Part shown: positions 41,751 through 50,947 of the stretch, one piece after another
Numbering within the stretch: the stretch's first letter is position 1
Layout: every line of letters starts with the position of its first letter
DNA from: JBATTK01 sp049670505
GTDB taxonomy: Bacteria > Bacteroidota > Bacteroidia > Flavobacteriales > Flavobacteriaceae
Assembly (NCBI GenBank): GCA_049670505.1
Contig: JBATTK010000013.1
Span: 1 to 64,000, forward strand
Direction of reading: 5' to 3'
DNA length: 64,000 nucleotides
Notes under the pieces: generated by a model
The model's input: the letters and a program-made list of their open reading frames with translations, nothing else
Databases searched by the model: none
What the model was told of the DNA's origin: nothing
Program-made: the position numbers and the translations under genes

Positions 41751-43226
41751 ATGAAATTTATTTCTATGACATCTTCACATATCCTACTGCTGATCGGCGG
41801 TTATTTCTTAGTGCTCTTATTGATTTCTTATTTTACCGGAAAAAACGATTCCAATGTCGATTTTTTCAAAGCCGGAAAACAATCGCCTTGGTATTTGGTT
41901 GCATTCGGGATGATCGGCACATCGCTTTCAGGAGTTACTTTTATCTCGGTTCCAGGTGGGGTAGAAAGTTCTGAATTTAGCTATATGCAGGTAGTGTTTG
42001 GTTATTTGGCGGGCTATTTTGTCATCGCTTATCTGCTAATGCCTATTTACTATAAATTGAATGTCACCTCTATATACGAATACTTGGAACAGCGCTTTGG
42101 AATCGTGAGTTATAAGACCGGAGCGTTTTTCTTCTTTGTATCCCGGGTATTGGGCGCATCCTTCCGCCTGTTCCTGGTGGCCATTGTATTACAACAGTTT
42201 GTTTTTGATGCATGGAACGTTCCTTTTGAAGTGACTGTAGGACTATCCATTCTGTTAATTTGGATCTATACCTTTCGCGGTGGTATAAAAACCATTGTAT
42301 GGACAGATACCTTACAGACCCTGTTTATGTTGTTGTCCGTAGGTTTGTCCATTTACTTCATTAACCAAAAATTGGATTGGAGCTTCTCCGAATTCTTGGC
42401 TTCCGATGAATTAAGGCAATACAATAAGATTTTGTTCACGGATGATTTCTTTGCCAGAAATCATTTTGTAAAGTCCTTTGTTGGTGGCATGTTCATTACC
42501 ATATGCATGACGGGGCTAGATCAGGATATGATGCAAAAGAACCTCACTTGCAAGACCTTAAAAGACGCACAGAAGAATATGGTTTCCTTTAGTGTGGTGC
42601 TTATTGCGGTGAACTTCCTTTTTCTTTTGCTCGGGGCCCTATTGTTCATTTATGCCGCCAAATTTCAAATTGCCACGCCTTTAATGGATGGAGCTCCCAA
42701 ATCCGACCTCCTTTTTCCTGAAATAGCGTTGAACAGTGACTTGGGAATTATGGTGGCCGTCACCTTTATGTTGGGACTTATTGCCGCTGCCTACAGCAGT
42801 GCGGATAGTGCCCTTACTGCTCTCACCACTTCTTTTTGTGTTGATTTTTTAGGCATTGACAAGAGACCCGAAGACCAACAAAAAAAACTACGGAAACAAA
42901 CCCATGTGGCGATGAGCATTTTATTGATCATCGTAATCGTAATTTTTAAACACGTTTTGGACCGAAGTGTGATAGATGGACTGCTTACGGTAGCAACTTA
43001 TACCTATGGGCCGCTCTTGGGGTTGTTCGCTTTTGGCATTTTCACCAAATACAGGATTAAAGATCAATATTCGTGGGCGGTAGCATTGGCCTCCGTATGT
43101 ATTATCGTGGGCGTTGCCAACATACCGGCGGAAAACCTGGGCGGTTATACCATTGGTTATGAACTATTGCCCATAAATGGCCTGTTCACTTTTATTGGAT
43201 TGTTCCTGATCCGCGAGAAAGAGTGA
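41751..43226 (+). CDS. sodium/solute symporter (SSS family)
   Basis: A 491-residue transporter with about 13 membrane helices. Landmarks are GMIGTSLSGVTFISVPGGVE near residue 54 (TM2), DTLQTLFMLLSVGL, and FMLGLIAAAYSSADSALTALTTSFCVDFLG near residue 350 (Na2-site helix). The start is the ATG at 41751 or that at 41766. The frame runs much further upstream, antisense to recR, but this is not the gene. The solute is not clear; sugar or sialic-acid-like is possible. Confidence 0.9.
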   Translation: MKFISMTSSHILLLIGGYFLVLLLISYFTGKNDSNVDFFKAGKQSPWYLVAFGMIGTSLSGVTFISVPGGVESSEFSYMQVVFGYLAGYFVIAYLLMPIYYKLNVTSIYEYLEQRFGIVSYKTGAFFFFVSRVLGASFRLFLVAIVLQQFVFDAWNVPFEVTVGLSILLIWIYTFRGGIKTIVWTDTLQTLFMLLSVGLSIYFINQKLDWSFSEFLASDELRQYNKILFTDDFFARNHFVKSFVGGMFITICMTGLDQDMMQKNLTCKTLKDAQKNMVSFSVVLIAVNFLFLLLGALLFIYAAKFQIATPLMDGAPKSDLLFPEIALNSDLGIMVAVTFMLGLIAAAYSSADSALTALTTSFCVDFLGIDKRPEDQQKKLRKQTHVAMSILLIIVIVIFKHVLDRSVIDGLLTVATYTYGPLLGLFAFGIFTKYRIKDQYSWAVALASVCIIVGVANIPAENLGGYTIGYELLPINGLFTFIGLFLIREKE

Positions 43227-43763
43227 CTATTCATCCTTTGTTTCCAGAAGATCGACCAATACTTTAAAATCATCCAAGATAGATGCACCGGCAGCTTTTA
43301 GATATTCCTGGGAATTTAGGGAACCGCCATGAATATGGTTGTCCGTTTGCCGTATGAGTATATGGCCCTTAAAATAATTTTGAGCTTGGTAAAGCTCAAA
43401 TTCATCCGTCGCCGTATCATGTATATTATTTTTTGGAGGTGCTATATAATCCATATTTCGTTCTAAACAATAGTGGAGACTATCGTTCTGCAAATAATAG
43501 ATGTTTTCGCTCTCCGAATAGGTGTTATGGGTTTTTAAGATTACTTTCCGTACCTGATCATCTTGGTAGTGTACCACGAGAGCCGTTTTTTTAGCATTGA
43601 AATTTTCAATTTGAAACGTATCTATTTTAGTCCAATTTTGATTTGCATCTATTTTTTCGACGTAACCATCTATGGCAACGACTAGGGAATCAATTGTTGT
43701 ATATTGGGCAGTTGCCCCATAAAAGAAGAGTAAAAAAAGAATGGATAAATACTTGCTGATCAT
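43227..43763 (-). CDS. secreted protein of unknown function
   Basis: A 178-residue protein with a signal peptide (cut at GATAQ). The mature part has alternating beta segments (KKTALVVHYQDDQVRKVILKTHN) and a C-terminal helix (SILDDFKVLVDLLE). I do not recognise a family. It lies 3 bases downstream of a CoA-binding protein gene on the same strand and directly abuts the symporter stop (convergent). Confidence 0.65.
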   Translation of the reverse strand: MISKYLSILFLLFFYGATAQYTTIDSLVVAIDGYVEKIDANQNWTKIDTFQIENFNAKKTALVVHYQDDQVRKVILKTHNTYSESENIYYLQNDSLHYCLERNMDYIAPPKNNIHDTATDEFELYQAQNYFKGHILIRQTDNHIHGGSLNSQEYLKAAGASILDDFKVLVDLLETKDE

Positions 43764-43766
43764 TCG

Positions 43767-44129
43767 TTATGCATATTGATTTGTGGACAATAATACCAAG
43801 GTGCATGCAACCTCTACCGCAATACCCTTTTCCTCCAACAATTGGTAAAAGTAAGGGTTTTCGGTGCCGGGGTTAAAAATTATCCTTTTAGGACGTAATC
43901 TAATTATGTCATTGTAATATTGCTCCTGCCGCCGAGGGTTTATATATAAAGTTATCGTGTGGATATTTTGAAAATTATCTAAATTGGTTTTTATTTGTAT
44001 TCCATAAATTTCTCCCCCCTTTAAACCGAAAGCCTCGGTTTCAATTTGATGTACAAGAAGGCGCTTCACTACTAAATTACTGTAACGATCTGGTTTTAAG
44101 GAATCTCCAAAAACGAGTGTTTTTCGCAT
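43767..44129 (-). CDS. CoA-binding-domain protein
   Basis: A 120-residue Rossmann-like domain of the YccU/CoA_binding_2 type. Landmarks are KTLVFGDSLKPDRYSNLVVKRL, then GGEIYGIQIKTNLDNFQNIHTITLYINPRRQ and RIIFNPGTENPYFYQLLEEKGIAVEVACTLVLL. Such domains bind CoA in succinyl-CoA synthetase, but the single-domain version has no known reaction. It lies 3 bases ahead of the unknown gene. Confidence 0.85.
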   Translation of the reverse strand: MRKTLVFGDSLKPDRYSNLVVKRLLVHQIETEAFGLKGGEIYGIQIKTNLDNFQNIHTITLYINPRRQEQYYNDIIRLRPKRIIFNPGTENPYFYQLLEEKGIAVEVACTLVLLSTNQYA

Positions 44130-44162
44130 GTGTTAATTAGGGTGTTAAACTGTGTTAATAAC

Positions 44163-44191
44163 TGTAACTATTTAAAAAAAAAATCGTCTAT
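44163..44191 (+). promoter_or_regulatory. ECF-like promoter (TGTAAC-N17-GTCTAT)
   Basis: TGTAAC (44163-44168), 17 bases, GTCTAT (44186-44191). This matches the pattern at the 54 kb sigma locus apart from one base in spacing. The next element downstream is a terminator. Confidence 0.5.
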
Positions 44192-44197
44192 TGTCTG

Positions 44198-44310
44198 ATT
44201 GTAAAATTTAGTCATTGATAACGCTGTATTTTTATAGTTAATGGTTAGTGTTTAGTATAGCCTATCAATGAAAGAAGCCCAGGGCAACTGCCCTGGGTTT
44301 TATTTTTTAA
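44198..44310 (+). ncRNA. candidate ECF-controlled small RNA or leader
   Basis: About 110 bases bounded by the ECF-like promoter (44163-44191) and a strong terminator (44278-44310). No start codon opens a convincing frame. It could be a free sRNA or the terminated leader of the receptor mRNA; expression is not known. Confidence 0.4.
44278..44310 (+). terminator. strong intrinsic terminator without an upstream gene
   Basis: CCCAGGGCA (44278-44286) / TGCCCTGGG (44289-44297), then TTTTATTTTTT. It is oriented on the plus strand, where no gene ends. Confidence 0.8.
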
Positions 44311-44447
44311 TGCCGCACGGTCCACTATCCCTACATACATATGGGCACAAAGATAAATTTTTAAGAAAATTATACCTAGTTGTCCGCTCACCCACAATGG
44401 ACACAACTTCATTTTACAAGTTAAAATATGTTAAAAACTACTTAAAG

Positions 44448-44476
44448 GGTAACATATATCAACTTTCATCGTCTAC
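44448..44476 (+). promoter_or_regulatory. ECF-like promoter of the receptor gene (GGTAAC-N17-GTCTAC)
   Basis: GGTAAC (44448-44453), 17 bases, GTCTAC (44471-44476). It ends 37 bases before the start codon. Confidence 0.45.
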
Positions 44477-44513
44477 TAGGTAACATCAATCATCAATCAA
44501 AAGCGAACATTAA

Positions 44514-46964
44514 ATGAAAAAAGTAATCTTACTTTTTGCATGTCTTTTCTGTGGTACAATTTTAGCGAATAATTCCCCTACTATTACAGATTTAAAAATT
44601 GGAAAGGTTACCGGCAGGGTAATCGACAACAGATTGCAGCAAGGAGTGGCCTACGCGGCCATAGTAATCAAGACCCAAGATGGCTCCACTACCCTTACGG
44701 GTGGAATTACCGGTGAAGACGGTTCTTTTGAAGTAAAAGGTCTCCCTGAAGGGACGCTAATTTTTGAAGTACAGTTTATTGGATATAAAACGTACTCCCA
44801 AGAAATAACTATTTCAAAAAGCAAGCAGAAATTGGATATGGGGGTAATTACGCTGGAAGAAGAGACCGAAGAACTTTCAGAGGTTGAAGTTGTTGCGGAA
44901 CGTACGACCATAGAACAAAAAACGGATAGAAAGGTCATTAATGTGGGGAAAGACTTAACTACAGCAGGTCCCACTGCCTCGGATATCATGAACAATATTC
45001 CATCGGTAAACGTAGATCAGCAAACCGGGGAACTTACGCTCAGGGGAAATTCAAACGTTAGGGTCATGGTAGACGGAAAACTGTCCAATGTACCGGTGGC
45101 CCAGTTACTGCGGCAGATACCTTCCACCTCTATAAAATCAATTGAACTCATTACCAATCCATCGGCAAAATACAATCCTGAGGGCATGAGCGGACTTATC
45201 AACATCATACTTCATAAAAATGCGAATATTGGGTTTAACGGAAACGTTAATTTAGGGCTTACCGTTGGTATAGAAGCAAAATTCAATAGTTCCATCGATC
45301 TAAACTATCGCAATGGAAAATTTAATCTTTATGGGAATTACGGCAATAACATCGGAAAATACGTAAATGACGGTTTTATCCGTAGGGAAGTAGAAAACTC
45401 GGAGCAGTTGTTCGATTTTTTCAATAACAACAAATCCCATATTTATAAACTTGGGGTCGATTTCTTCCTGAATGAAAAGAACACCATTTCCTTCTTTACC
45501 AATCAAAATATCTTTGATGGCGAAGGACTTGGCATTACCGATGTAGTTTATAACGAGGACGCTTCTAGAAACACGGTACAATTCTTCAATAACGTAAACG
45601 ATAATTTAAGTGAGCAATACAATTTTGATTACAAATTGGACTTCAAAAAGGAGGGACACCAAATAGAATTGGAAGTAGATTACAACAGGTTTACAAGCGA
45701 TGAGGATGCAGATTTCGCTTCCACGGGAAACACCTTATTTCCAGATTACAAGGATTTTGTGGATACCGAAAGGACACAGACCATAGCCAATCTTGATTAT
45801 GTAAATCCGCTGGATTCCATATCCAAATTGGAAGTTGGAATCGAAGCCAGAATCTTCGAAACCGATGTGGACTACTCCTCAACAGGGCTGTCCTTTAATT
45901 CCAATGGGGATTTGATCCCTACCCCTAGCACGGACTTCATATACGCTATGGATATTTACTCCGCATACGCCACGTTTGGGCAGAATTATAAAAAATGGTC
46001 CTACCAAGTAGGGCTACGGATAGAAGATGTAGAAGTAAAAGCGGATACGAACACCGTTAGGGCATTTACAGATAAATACACCCAACTGTATCCTTCTGCT
46101 TTTCTCACCTATTCCCCGAGCGAAAAAAATCAATTTCAATTAAGTTATAGCAGGCGTGTGGATAGACCGGGCCTACAACAAGTGAATCCTATACGGGAAT
46201 GGGCCACCCCGTTAATATCATCTTTTGGAAACCCCGGCCTGATACCACAATTCACCAACTCTTACGAGACCAATTATACAAGAAGGTTCGAAAAAGGAAG
46301 TATTACCGCCGGTGTTTTTTACAGGACCATTACGGATGAAATCAACAGAGCGGTATACGTAGATCGATTGGATCTGAACAAATTGATCCTGACATTCGAC
46401 AATTTTGATAGCACTTCGGCCTATGGCGTAGAAATTTCAACCAATTATAAGCCTACAAAATGGTGGAGTATTAATGGAAGTTTTGATTTCTTTTCCCAGA
46501 CCCAACGGGGTATCACGGAAAGTTTGCTCACGGACAATTCCTCTGCCACGGAAGATGACATTGTTGTAGAGGAAGTGGAGGTAGAAAACGCGGCATGGAA
46601 CCTACGGATGAACAATAGTTTTACCGTTACAAAAAAATTAACCCTCCAGTTGTTCGCTTTTTACCGAGGTGAAAACCAGAATCTTCAATTTACCGTAGAA
46701 CCTATGTACTTCATCAATACCGGGGCGCGTTATAGCTTTTTAGAAGGAAAAGGAACTTTCAGTTTAAACTTCAATGACGTCTTCAATACCATGCGTTTTG
46801 GATTCAATGGAGATCGCCCCTTTGCCCAAAACGGTAGGTTTAACTGGGAAAGTCAAAATGTATATGTTGGCCTATCTTATAGATTTGGAAGCGGAAAAAA
46901 TAGGGCTTCCCAAAGAAAGCGAAGGGATGACAATACCAAACAAGGTAGTGGCGGAATTTTATAA
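44514..46964 (+). CDS. outer-membrane beta-barrel receptor (TonB-dependent-like)
   Basis: An 816-residue outer-membrane protein. A signal peptide (to about residue 19) is followed by a CarboxypepD-reg-like domain (GRVIDNRLQQGVAYAAIVIK, then GSFEVKGLPEGTLIFEVQFIGYKTY), a plug domain (DIMNNIPSVNVDQQTGELTLRG, NVRVMVDGK, and LITNPSAKYNPEGMSGLINIIL), and a 3'-type barrel (OMP_b-brl_3). This is the flavobacterial 'outer membrane beta-barrel family protein', a TonB-receptor relative, with no SusD partner. Its ligand is unknown. It follows an ECF-like promoter. The C-terminal tail is basic. Confidence 0.9.
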   Translation: MKKVILLFACLFCGTILANNSPTITDLKIGKVTGRVIDNRLQQGVAYAAIVIKTQDGSTTLTGGITGEDGSFEVKGLPEGTLIFEVQFIGYKTYSQEITISKSKQKLDMGVITLEEETEELSEVEVVAERTTIEQKTDRKVINVGKDLTTAGPTASDIMNNIPSVNVDQQTGELTLRGNSNVRVMVDGKLSNVPVAQLLRQIPSTSIKSIELITNPSAKYNPEGMSGLINIILHKNANIGFNGNVNLGLTVGIEAKFNSSIDLNYRNGKFNLYGNYGNNIGKYVNDGFIRREVENSEQLFDFFNNNKSHIYKLGVDFFLNEKNTISFFTNQNIFDGEGLGITDVVYNEDASRNTVQFFNNVNDNLSEQYNFDYKLDFKKEGHQIELEVDYNRFTSDEDADFASTGNTLFPDYKDFVDTERTQTIANLDYVNPLDSISKLEVGIEARIFETDVDYSSTGLSFNSNGDLIPTPSTDFIYAMDIYSAYATFGQNYKKWSYQVGLRIEDVEVKADTNTVRAFTDKYTQLYPSAFLTYSPSEKNQFQLSYSRRVDRPGLQQVNPIREWATPLISSFGNPGLIPQFTNSYETNYTRRFEKGSITAGVFYRTITDEINRAVYVDRLDLNKLILTFDNFDSTSAYGVEISTNYKPTKWWSINGSFDFFSQTQRGITESLLTDNSSATEDDIVVEEVEVENAAWNLRMNNSFTVTKKLTLQLFAFYRGENQNLQFTVEPMYFINTGARYSFLEGKGTFSLNFNDVFNTMRFGFNGDRPFAQNGRFNWESQNVYVGLSYRFGSGKNRASQRKRRDDNTKQGSGGIL

Positions 46965-47029
46965 ATTTCCTATATTGATAAGTTCGTTACGTAGCGGGTT
47001 GGTTGGTTCTCTCTATGGACTTATCAATA

Positions 47030-47066
47030 TGAAAGCCCTGACGGCAGCGTCAGGGCTTTACTTTTA
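47030..47066 (+). terminator. terminator after the receptor gene
   Basis: AAAGCCCTGACGG...TCAGGGCTTT stem with an ACTTTT tail, about 70 bases past the receptor stop. Confidence 0.7.
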
Positions 47067-47078
47067 AAAATTTGTTTT

Positions 47079-47621
47079 TTATTCCAAAATCCCGGTTGGG
47101 TGACCATCCAAGCTTATCGTATTTTTGTCTTGCCTATAGGCTACCAATTTATCATCACCCTGTTTTTCCGCCCAAGATATCAAATCTTCACGTTGTCCCT
47201 TAAAATTCATATAGGGAACACCCATGCCACAGGAAATTTGCACTAAATCTATTTCCATATCTACCAACTGCCTACTTCCCACTATCTCGGGAAACAAATG
47301 GATATGTGCCGCCCAGAACGGGTCTCTTTTATGATAGGCTTTTGCTTTACCATATAAGCGAAGTATCTTAGGTTTTCCCTCAAAAGCACAAAACATAATG
47401 GTTATCCGATTATCGTATTGTAGATGTGTCGCCGTTTCGTTACCACTGCCGGTAAGGTTCAGCCAAACTACCCTATTGTCATTTATCACTCTAAGGGAGT
47501 CCATTCCTTTGGGAGATAGATTTACTCGGCCATCCTGCATAGCGGTAGCCGTGAAAAACAGCTTTTGGGCAGTGATGAAATCGATTAACGCCGGAGTTAA
47601 TTTTTCCAAACGTTTTCCCAT
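47079..47621 (-). CDS. pyridoxamine 5'-phosphate oxidase-fold protein
   Basis: A 180-residue flavin-fold protein: FFTATAMQDGRVNLSPKGMDSLRVI, then WLNLTGSGNETATHLQYDNRITIMFCAFEGKPKILRLYGKAKAY. This is the split-barrel PNPOx-like group, which commonly binds FMN or F420-like cofactors. Reaction unknown. It lies 25 bases downstream of fabH. Confidence 0.87.
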   Translation of the reverse strand: MGKRLEKLTPALIDFITAQKLFFTATAMQDGRVNLSPKGMDSLRVINDNRVVWLNLTGSGNETATHLQYDNRITIMFCAFEGKPKILRLYGKAKAYHKRDPFWAAHIHLFPEIVGSRQLVDMEIDLVQISCGMGVPYMNFKGQREDLISWAEKQGDDKLVAYRQDKNTISLDGHPTGILE

Positions 47622-47645
47622 GTTTCAAAAAGTGTTTAAGTTACC

Positions 47646-48656
47646 TTACCATCTTATGATAGCGCTGCCCCATGTGAATCCGCTGCCAAAGGCCGCAAGT
47701 ACCACAAGGTCGCCTTCTTTGATTTTCCCCAGTTCCCATGCCTCCGTAAGTGCAATGGGTATGGATGCGGCCGTAGTATTGCCATAATTCATGATATTGT
47801 TGAACACCTGATCGTCTCCTAGACCGAATTTCTTTTGTACAAACTGTGAAATTCGCAAATTGGCCTGATGAGGAATCAACATATTAATATTGGCGGGTGT
47901 TAGACCATTGGCCTGTAGCCCTTCCATAATCACCTCGCTAAACCGGACTACGGCATTTTTAAACACGAACTGACCGTTCATATAGGGAAAATAGGATACA
48001 TCATCCGGGTCATTATCTCTGATGATATCGTTTACCCATCGCTTGCCCATTCCGGGAGCGATCAAGGAAAGTTCTTCGGCATGTTGTCCTTCCGAATGCA
48101 AATGTGTGGATAGGATACCTTTGGTCTCATCGTCCTCCCTGGTCAGTACCGCTGCTCCTGCGCCATCGCCAAAGATAACGGAGACGCCCCTTCCCCTGGT
48201 AGTCATATCCAATCCGTGCGAATGCAGTTCTGAGCCTATGACCAGTATATTCTTATACATTCCACTCTTAATATACTGGTCCGCTACGGATATACCGTAT
48301 ACAAAACCGGAACATTGGTTCCTTACGTCCAAGGCACCCACGGTTTTAATACCCAGATCTCGTTGTACCAAAACACCAGGGCCAGGAAAATAATAATCGG
48401 GACTTAAGGTGGCAAAGACAATAAAATCAATATCATCTTTGTCAATATCGGCCCTTTCTATGGCTATTTTGGCAGCTTTTACGGCCATAGTCGTAGTTGT
48501 TTCGCCGCTACCTTTTACCACGTGCCTGCGTTCCTTTATACCGGTACGTTCCTGAATCCAGGCATCACTGGTTTCCATGACTTTGGATAACTCATCATTG
48601 GTCACCACATTTTCGGGTACATAATAGCCTAATCCAGTAATTTTTGAGTTGTACAT
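47646..48656 (-). CDS. fabH: 3-oxoacyl-ACP synthase III (FabH)
   Basis: A 336-residue KAS III that starts fatty-acid synthesis by condensing an acyl-CoA with malonyl-ACP. The Cys is in RNQCSGFVYG, the His in IPHQANLRIS and the Asn in YGNTTAASIP; all three are intact. Flavobacteria often carry two or more FabH-type genes, and this one is distant from the main fab cluster. It sits next to a PNPOx-fold gene and 87 bases from an ABC1 kinase gene on the same strand. Confidence 0.94.
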   Translation of the reverse strand: MYNSKITGLGYYVPENVVTNDELSKVMETSDAWIQERTGIKERRHVVKGSGETTTTMAVKAAKIAIERADIDKDDIDFIVFATLSPDYYFPGPGVLVQRDLGIKTVGALDVRNQCSGFVYGISVADQYIKSGMYKNILVIGSELHSHGLDMTTRGRGVSVIFGDGAGAAVLTREDDETKGILSTHLHSEGQHAEELSLIAPGMGKRWVNDIIRDNDPDDVSYFPYMNGQFVFKNAVVRFSEVIMEGLQANGLTPANINMLIPHQANLRISQFVQKKFGLGDDQVFNNIMNYGNTTAASIPIALTEAWELGKIKEGDLVVLAAFGSGFTWGSAIIRW

Positions 48657-48743
48657 GTTTTTTGGAGGTTCTTTAAATGTTGGTTTTGCTAAAACTAATA
48701 TAGGTAAAAAATGCCAGATGCATTTAAATGGATATGAGGCGAC

Positions 48744-50054
48744 CTAGGCAAGATACTTCCTAAAATTATTGACCTCGACCTTTGCTTTTAAATCATGGAG
48801 AAGATTGTATAGACCAAAAAAGGTCCTATTGATATAAAGAAAATGTTTTGACCCTCTATTTCCGTTCATTTTGCGTATTTGGTCATCTTTTGCATAGCGT
48901 TCACTTAAATCGGCTATTCTTGTCCAAAAATCATCTGCACCAAAATCAAAATGCACCTCATTGAACGGCGAAGTGAATAGGGTCAACATTTCTTTGAAAA
49001 GGGCTTTGAAAAATTTTAGCTCTTCGGGAGAATCGGTCGGATTCAATATCTCCAGTTCATATAATTTTTCCATGAAAACCGCATCGTTCTCAATGTTTTC
49101 ACGTTTTGCCAGTTCAAAATAGGGAACATAAAATTCATCGGGAACTTCTTTGATACAACCAAAATCTATGGCAATCAAAGTTTCGGTATCGCTCACCAAA
49201 AAATTACCGGGATGGGGATCGGCGTGTACTTTACGAAGACCGTGCATTTGAAACATATAAAAGTCCCATAGTGCCTGTCCCAACTTGTTGCCCAAAGCGG
49301 GGTTAAAATCAGTTCTTGTAAATTCGCTTAGATGCTGGCCATGCATCCAGTCCATAGTAATGATACGCTCACTGGAAAGTTCCTCGTAGTATTTTGGAAA
49401 CTCCATATTTGGAATTACTTCACAAGCTTCCGTTATTTCGGTACTTTGCGCTATTTCTAAAATGTAATTGGTCTCTTCAATAAGCTTGTCCTCTACTTCT
49501 TTGAAATATTTATCGGAATCTTTTCCCTGGATATTTAACATCCGTATAGCAATAGGTTTCACTATGGCAAGATCGCTGCTGATACTCTGTGCCACACCCG
49601 GATACTGAATTTTAACTGCCAGGGATTTACCGTCTTTGGTAGCCTTATGTACTTGTCCTATACTCGCTGCATTAATGGAGTCGCGCTCAAACGTATCGTA
49701 TATCTCTTCCGGATATTTTCCCAAATATTTCTTGAAGGTCTTACGGACCAAAGGTGCTGATAAAGGGGGTACGGAAAACTGGGATAGGGAAAATTTTTCT
49801 ACATAGGCCCTTGGGAGAAGGTTTTTTTCCATGCTCAGCATTTGGGCCACTTTCAGCGCGCTTCCCTTTAGACTCTTTAACCCATCATAGATATCTTCGG
49901 CATTGTCCTCATTAAGTTCATCCTTGGTAAGATCGGGGTTAACCAATTTCTTTCCATAATATTTTACATAGTTTCCTCCTATTTTAACACCAGTCTTTAC
50001 CAATTTACCGGCACGCTCTATTTTTCCCGTAGGAATTTTGTCAAGTGTTTTCAT
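48744..50054 (-). CDS. ABC1/UbiB-family atypical kinase
   Basis: A 436-residue ABC1-type protein. Landmarks are KGSALKVAQMLSM (the KxGQ-like N motif), INAASIGQVHKATKDGKSLAVKIQYPGV (A-rich loop and catalytic Lys), RKVHADPHPGNFLVSDTETLIAIDFGCIKEVP (HADPHPGN and IDFG). UbiB relatives control ubiquinone or menaquinone levels and lipid handling. It is coupled with a TetR gene (40-base gap). Confidence 0.93.
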   Translation of the reverse strand: MKTLDKIPTGKIERAGKLVKTGVKIGGNYVKYYGKKLVNPDLTKDELNEDNAEDIYDGLKSLKGSALKVAQMLSMEKNLLPRAYVEKFSLSQFSVPPLSAPLVRKTFKKYLGKYPEEIYDTFERDSINAASIGQVHKATKDGKSLAVKIQYPGVAQSISSDLAIVKPIAIRMLNIQGKDSDKYFKEVEDKLIEETNYILEIAQSTEITEACEVIPNMEFPKYYEELSSERIITMDWMHGQHLSEFTRTDFNPALGNKLGQALWDFYMFQMHGLRKVHADPHPGNFLVSDTETLIAIDFGCIKEVPDEFYVPYFELAKRENIENDAVFMEKLYELEILNPTDSPEELKFFKALFKEMLTLFTSPFNEVHFDFGADDFWTRIADLSERYAKDDQIRKMNGNRGSKHFLYINRTFFGLYNLLHDLKAKVEVNNFRKYLA

Positions 50055-50094
50055 TTAATGGGAAATATGATTGTAAATATTCAACTTAATAGTA

Positions 50095-50754
50095 TTAAGA
50101 GAGGTTCTCCTTGTAAAGGAACTTTCCAAAATCAATAATACTCTCCAAGGGAGTATTGTCAAAAACATCGAAAATAGTTTTAACTGATTTTTCTATGGCC
50201 AGATCCGTCTTCTCGAATCCAGCGGAAGAATCCTCCATCCAAAATTTGAGCAGGAATAAAAACTGGAGCCAAGCGCCTTCGGAAAATAGTTTAGGATTGT
50301 GCTTCGTAATCTTTAGGGATTTCTCACTATTACCGTCTTCTATCAATTCTGTTGCAAAACCCTTGAAATGCCCTCTAAAACCTTTCAGCTGTTCCAAGTT
50401 CTTTAGCATATTCCTATGTTCCTGCAAAGCGAAAAGCACATAGCTCCTATTCAATGACAGTAGTTCAAAAAAGGAAAAGAAAAAAGTGAGCATTTTATCC
50501 TTATTGGAGAATCCATCGAATTCGGCATTTTTGTGGATGAGCGCTTCCGTGTTGGTGTAAAACTTGTTCCAAATGGCCTTTTGCAAACCATCTACAGAAC
50601 CGAAATGACCATAAAAGTCTTCTTCCTTGATTTTGTTCGACTTACAGAACTTGTAAATGGATTTGGGTACCGTTTCATGCTCCAGTACATAGTCCATGTA
50701 CATGTCTATGATTATATCATCCGTAATTTTCTTGGTATTTGATTTTACTGCCAT
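50095..50754 (-). CDS. TetR-family-like transcriptional regulator
   Basis: A 219-residue protein. The N part is a TetR-like HTH (ITDDIIIDMYMDYVLEHETVPKSIYKFCKSNKIKEEDFYGHFGSVDGLQKAIWNKF), with the FYGHFGS turn in place of FYYHFKS. The C part is a ligand-binding helix bundle. Upstream of an ABC1 kinase and fabH it may sense fatty acid or envelope stress. It is divergent from htpG across 460 bases. Confidence 0.85.
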   Translation of the reverse strand: MAVKSNTKKITDDIIIDMYMDYVLEHETVPKSIYKFCKSNKIKEEDFYGHFGSVDGLQKAIWNKFYTNTEALIHKNAEFDGFSNKDKMLTFFFSFFELLSLNRSYVLFALQEHRNMLKNLEQLKGFRGHFKGFATELIEDGNSEKSLKITKHNPKLFSEGAWLQFLFLLKFWMEDSSAGFEKTDLAIEKSVKTIFDVFDNTPLESIIDFGKFLYKENLS

Positions 50755-50835
50755 CTTGTAAAAATTTTGTTAAAACAAAAATACAATTCTATAAACAAAA
50801 ATGTGTTAATACTATACAAATTAATCTCTAAAATC

Positions 50836-50867
50836 AAAACGTGCTTCCCAAGTAGAAAGCACGTTTT
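50836..50867 (-). terminator. 11-bp hairpin, minus-strand terminator
   Basis: AAAACGTGCTT (50836-50846) / AAGCACGTTTT (50857-50867). On the minus strand it ends in TTTTGATTTT; it is also fairly good on the plus strand. Confidence 0.65.
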
Positions 50868-50885
50868 CAACAACCTAACCAATAA
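50867..50885 (-). repeat. 19-nt box shared with 26370-26388 (copy 2)
   Basis: Minus-strand TTATTGGTTAGGTTGTTGA, one mismatch from copy 1. It touches the terminator hairpin directly, as at copy 1. Confidence 0.7.
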
Positions 50886-50920
50886 ATAAACAAACTTATT
50901 ACAGAATAATACTTAGTCAT
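50867..50920 (-). CDS. possible 17-residue peptide (low confidence)
   Basis: ATG at 50920 opens MTKYYSVISLFIYWLGC, ending at TGA 50869-50867. It is a small hydrophobic peptide that would be translated from the short transcript. The stop falls in the 19-nt box. There is no supporting homology, and the frame may be chance. Confidence 0.25.
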   Translation of the reverse strand: MTKYYSVISLFIYWLGC

Positions 50921-50947
50921 AGCAATTTTTTTCTGTAATGATTAGGA

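Larger units (their letters stand above)
44130..44513. other. 384-base gene-free region with two promoters and one terminator
   Basis: It holds an ECF-like promoter at 44163, an intrinsic terminator at 44278, and a second ECF-like promoter at 44448 in front of the receptor gene. There is no plausible reading frame. The stretch between the first promoter and the terminator is the best candidate in it for a small RNA. Confidence 0.7.
50832..50943 (-). ncRNA. candidate small transcript with leader hairpin and terminator
   Basis: On the minus strand a TATTTTTG box (50948-50955) is followed by an ATTACAGA/TCTGTAAT hairpin (50939-50898), the 19-nt box (50885-50867) and the terminator stem AAAACGTGCTT/AAGCACGTTTT (50867-50836) with a T-rich tail. 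The total is about 110 bases. It may be an sRNA or encode the 17-residue peptide. Confidence 0.4.

Noticed and set aside
44268..44483. Open frame starting at the orphan terminator
   Set aside because: It crosses the terminator hairpin and a promoter, and its composition is not protein-like.
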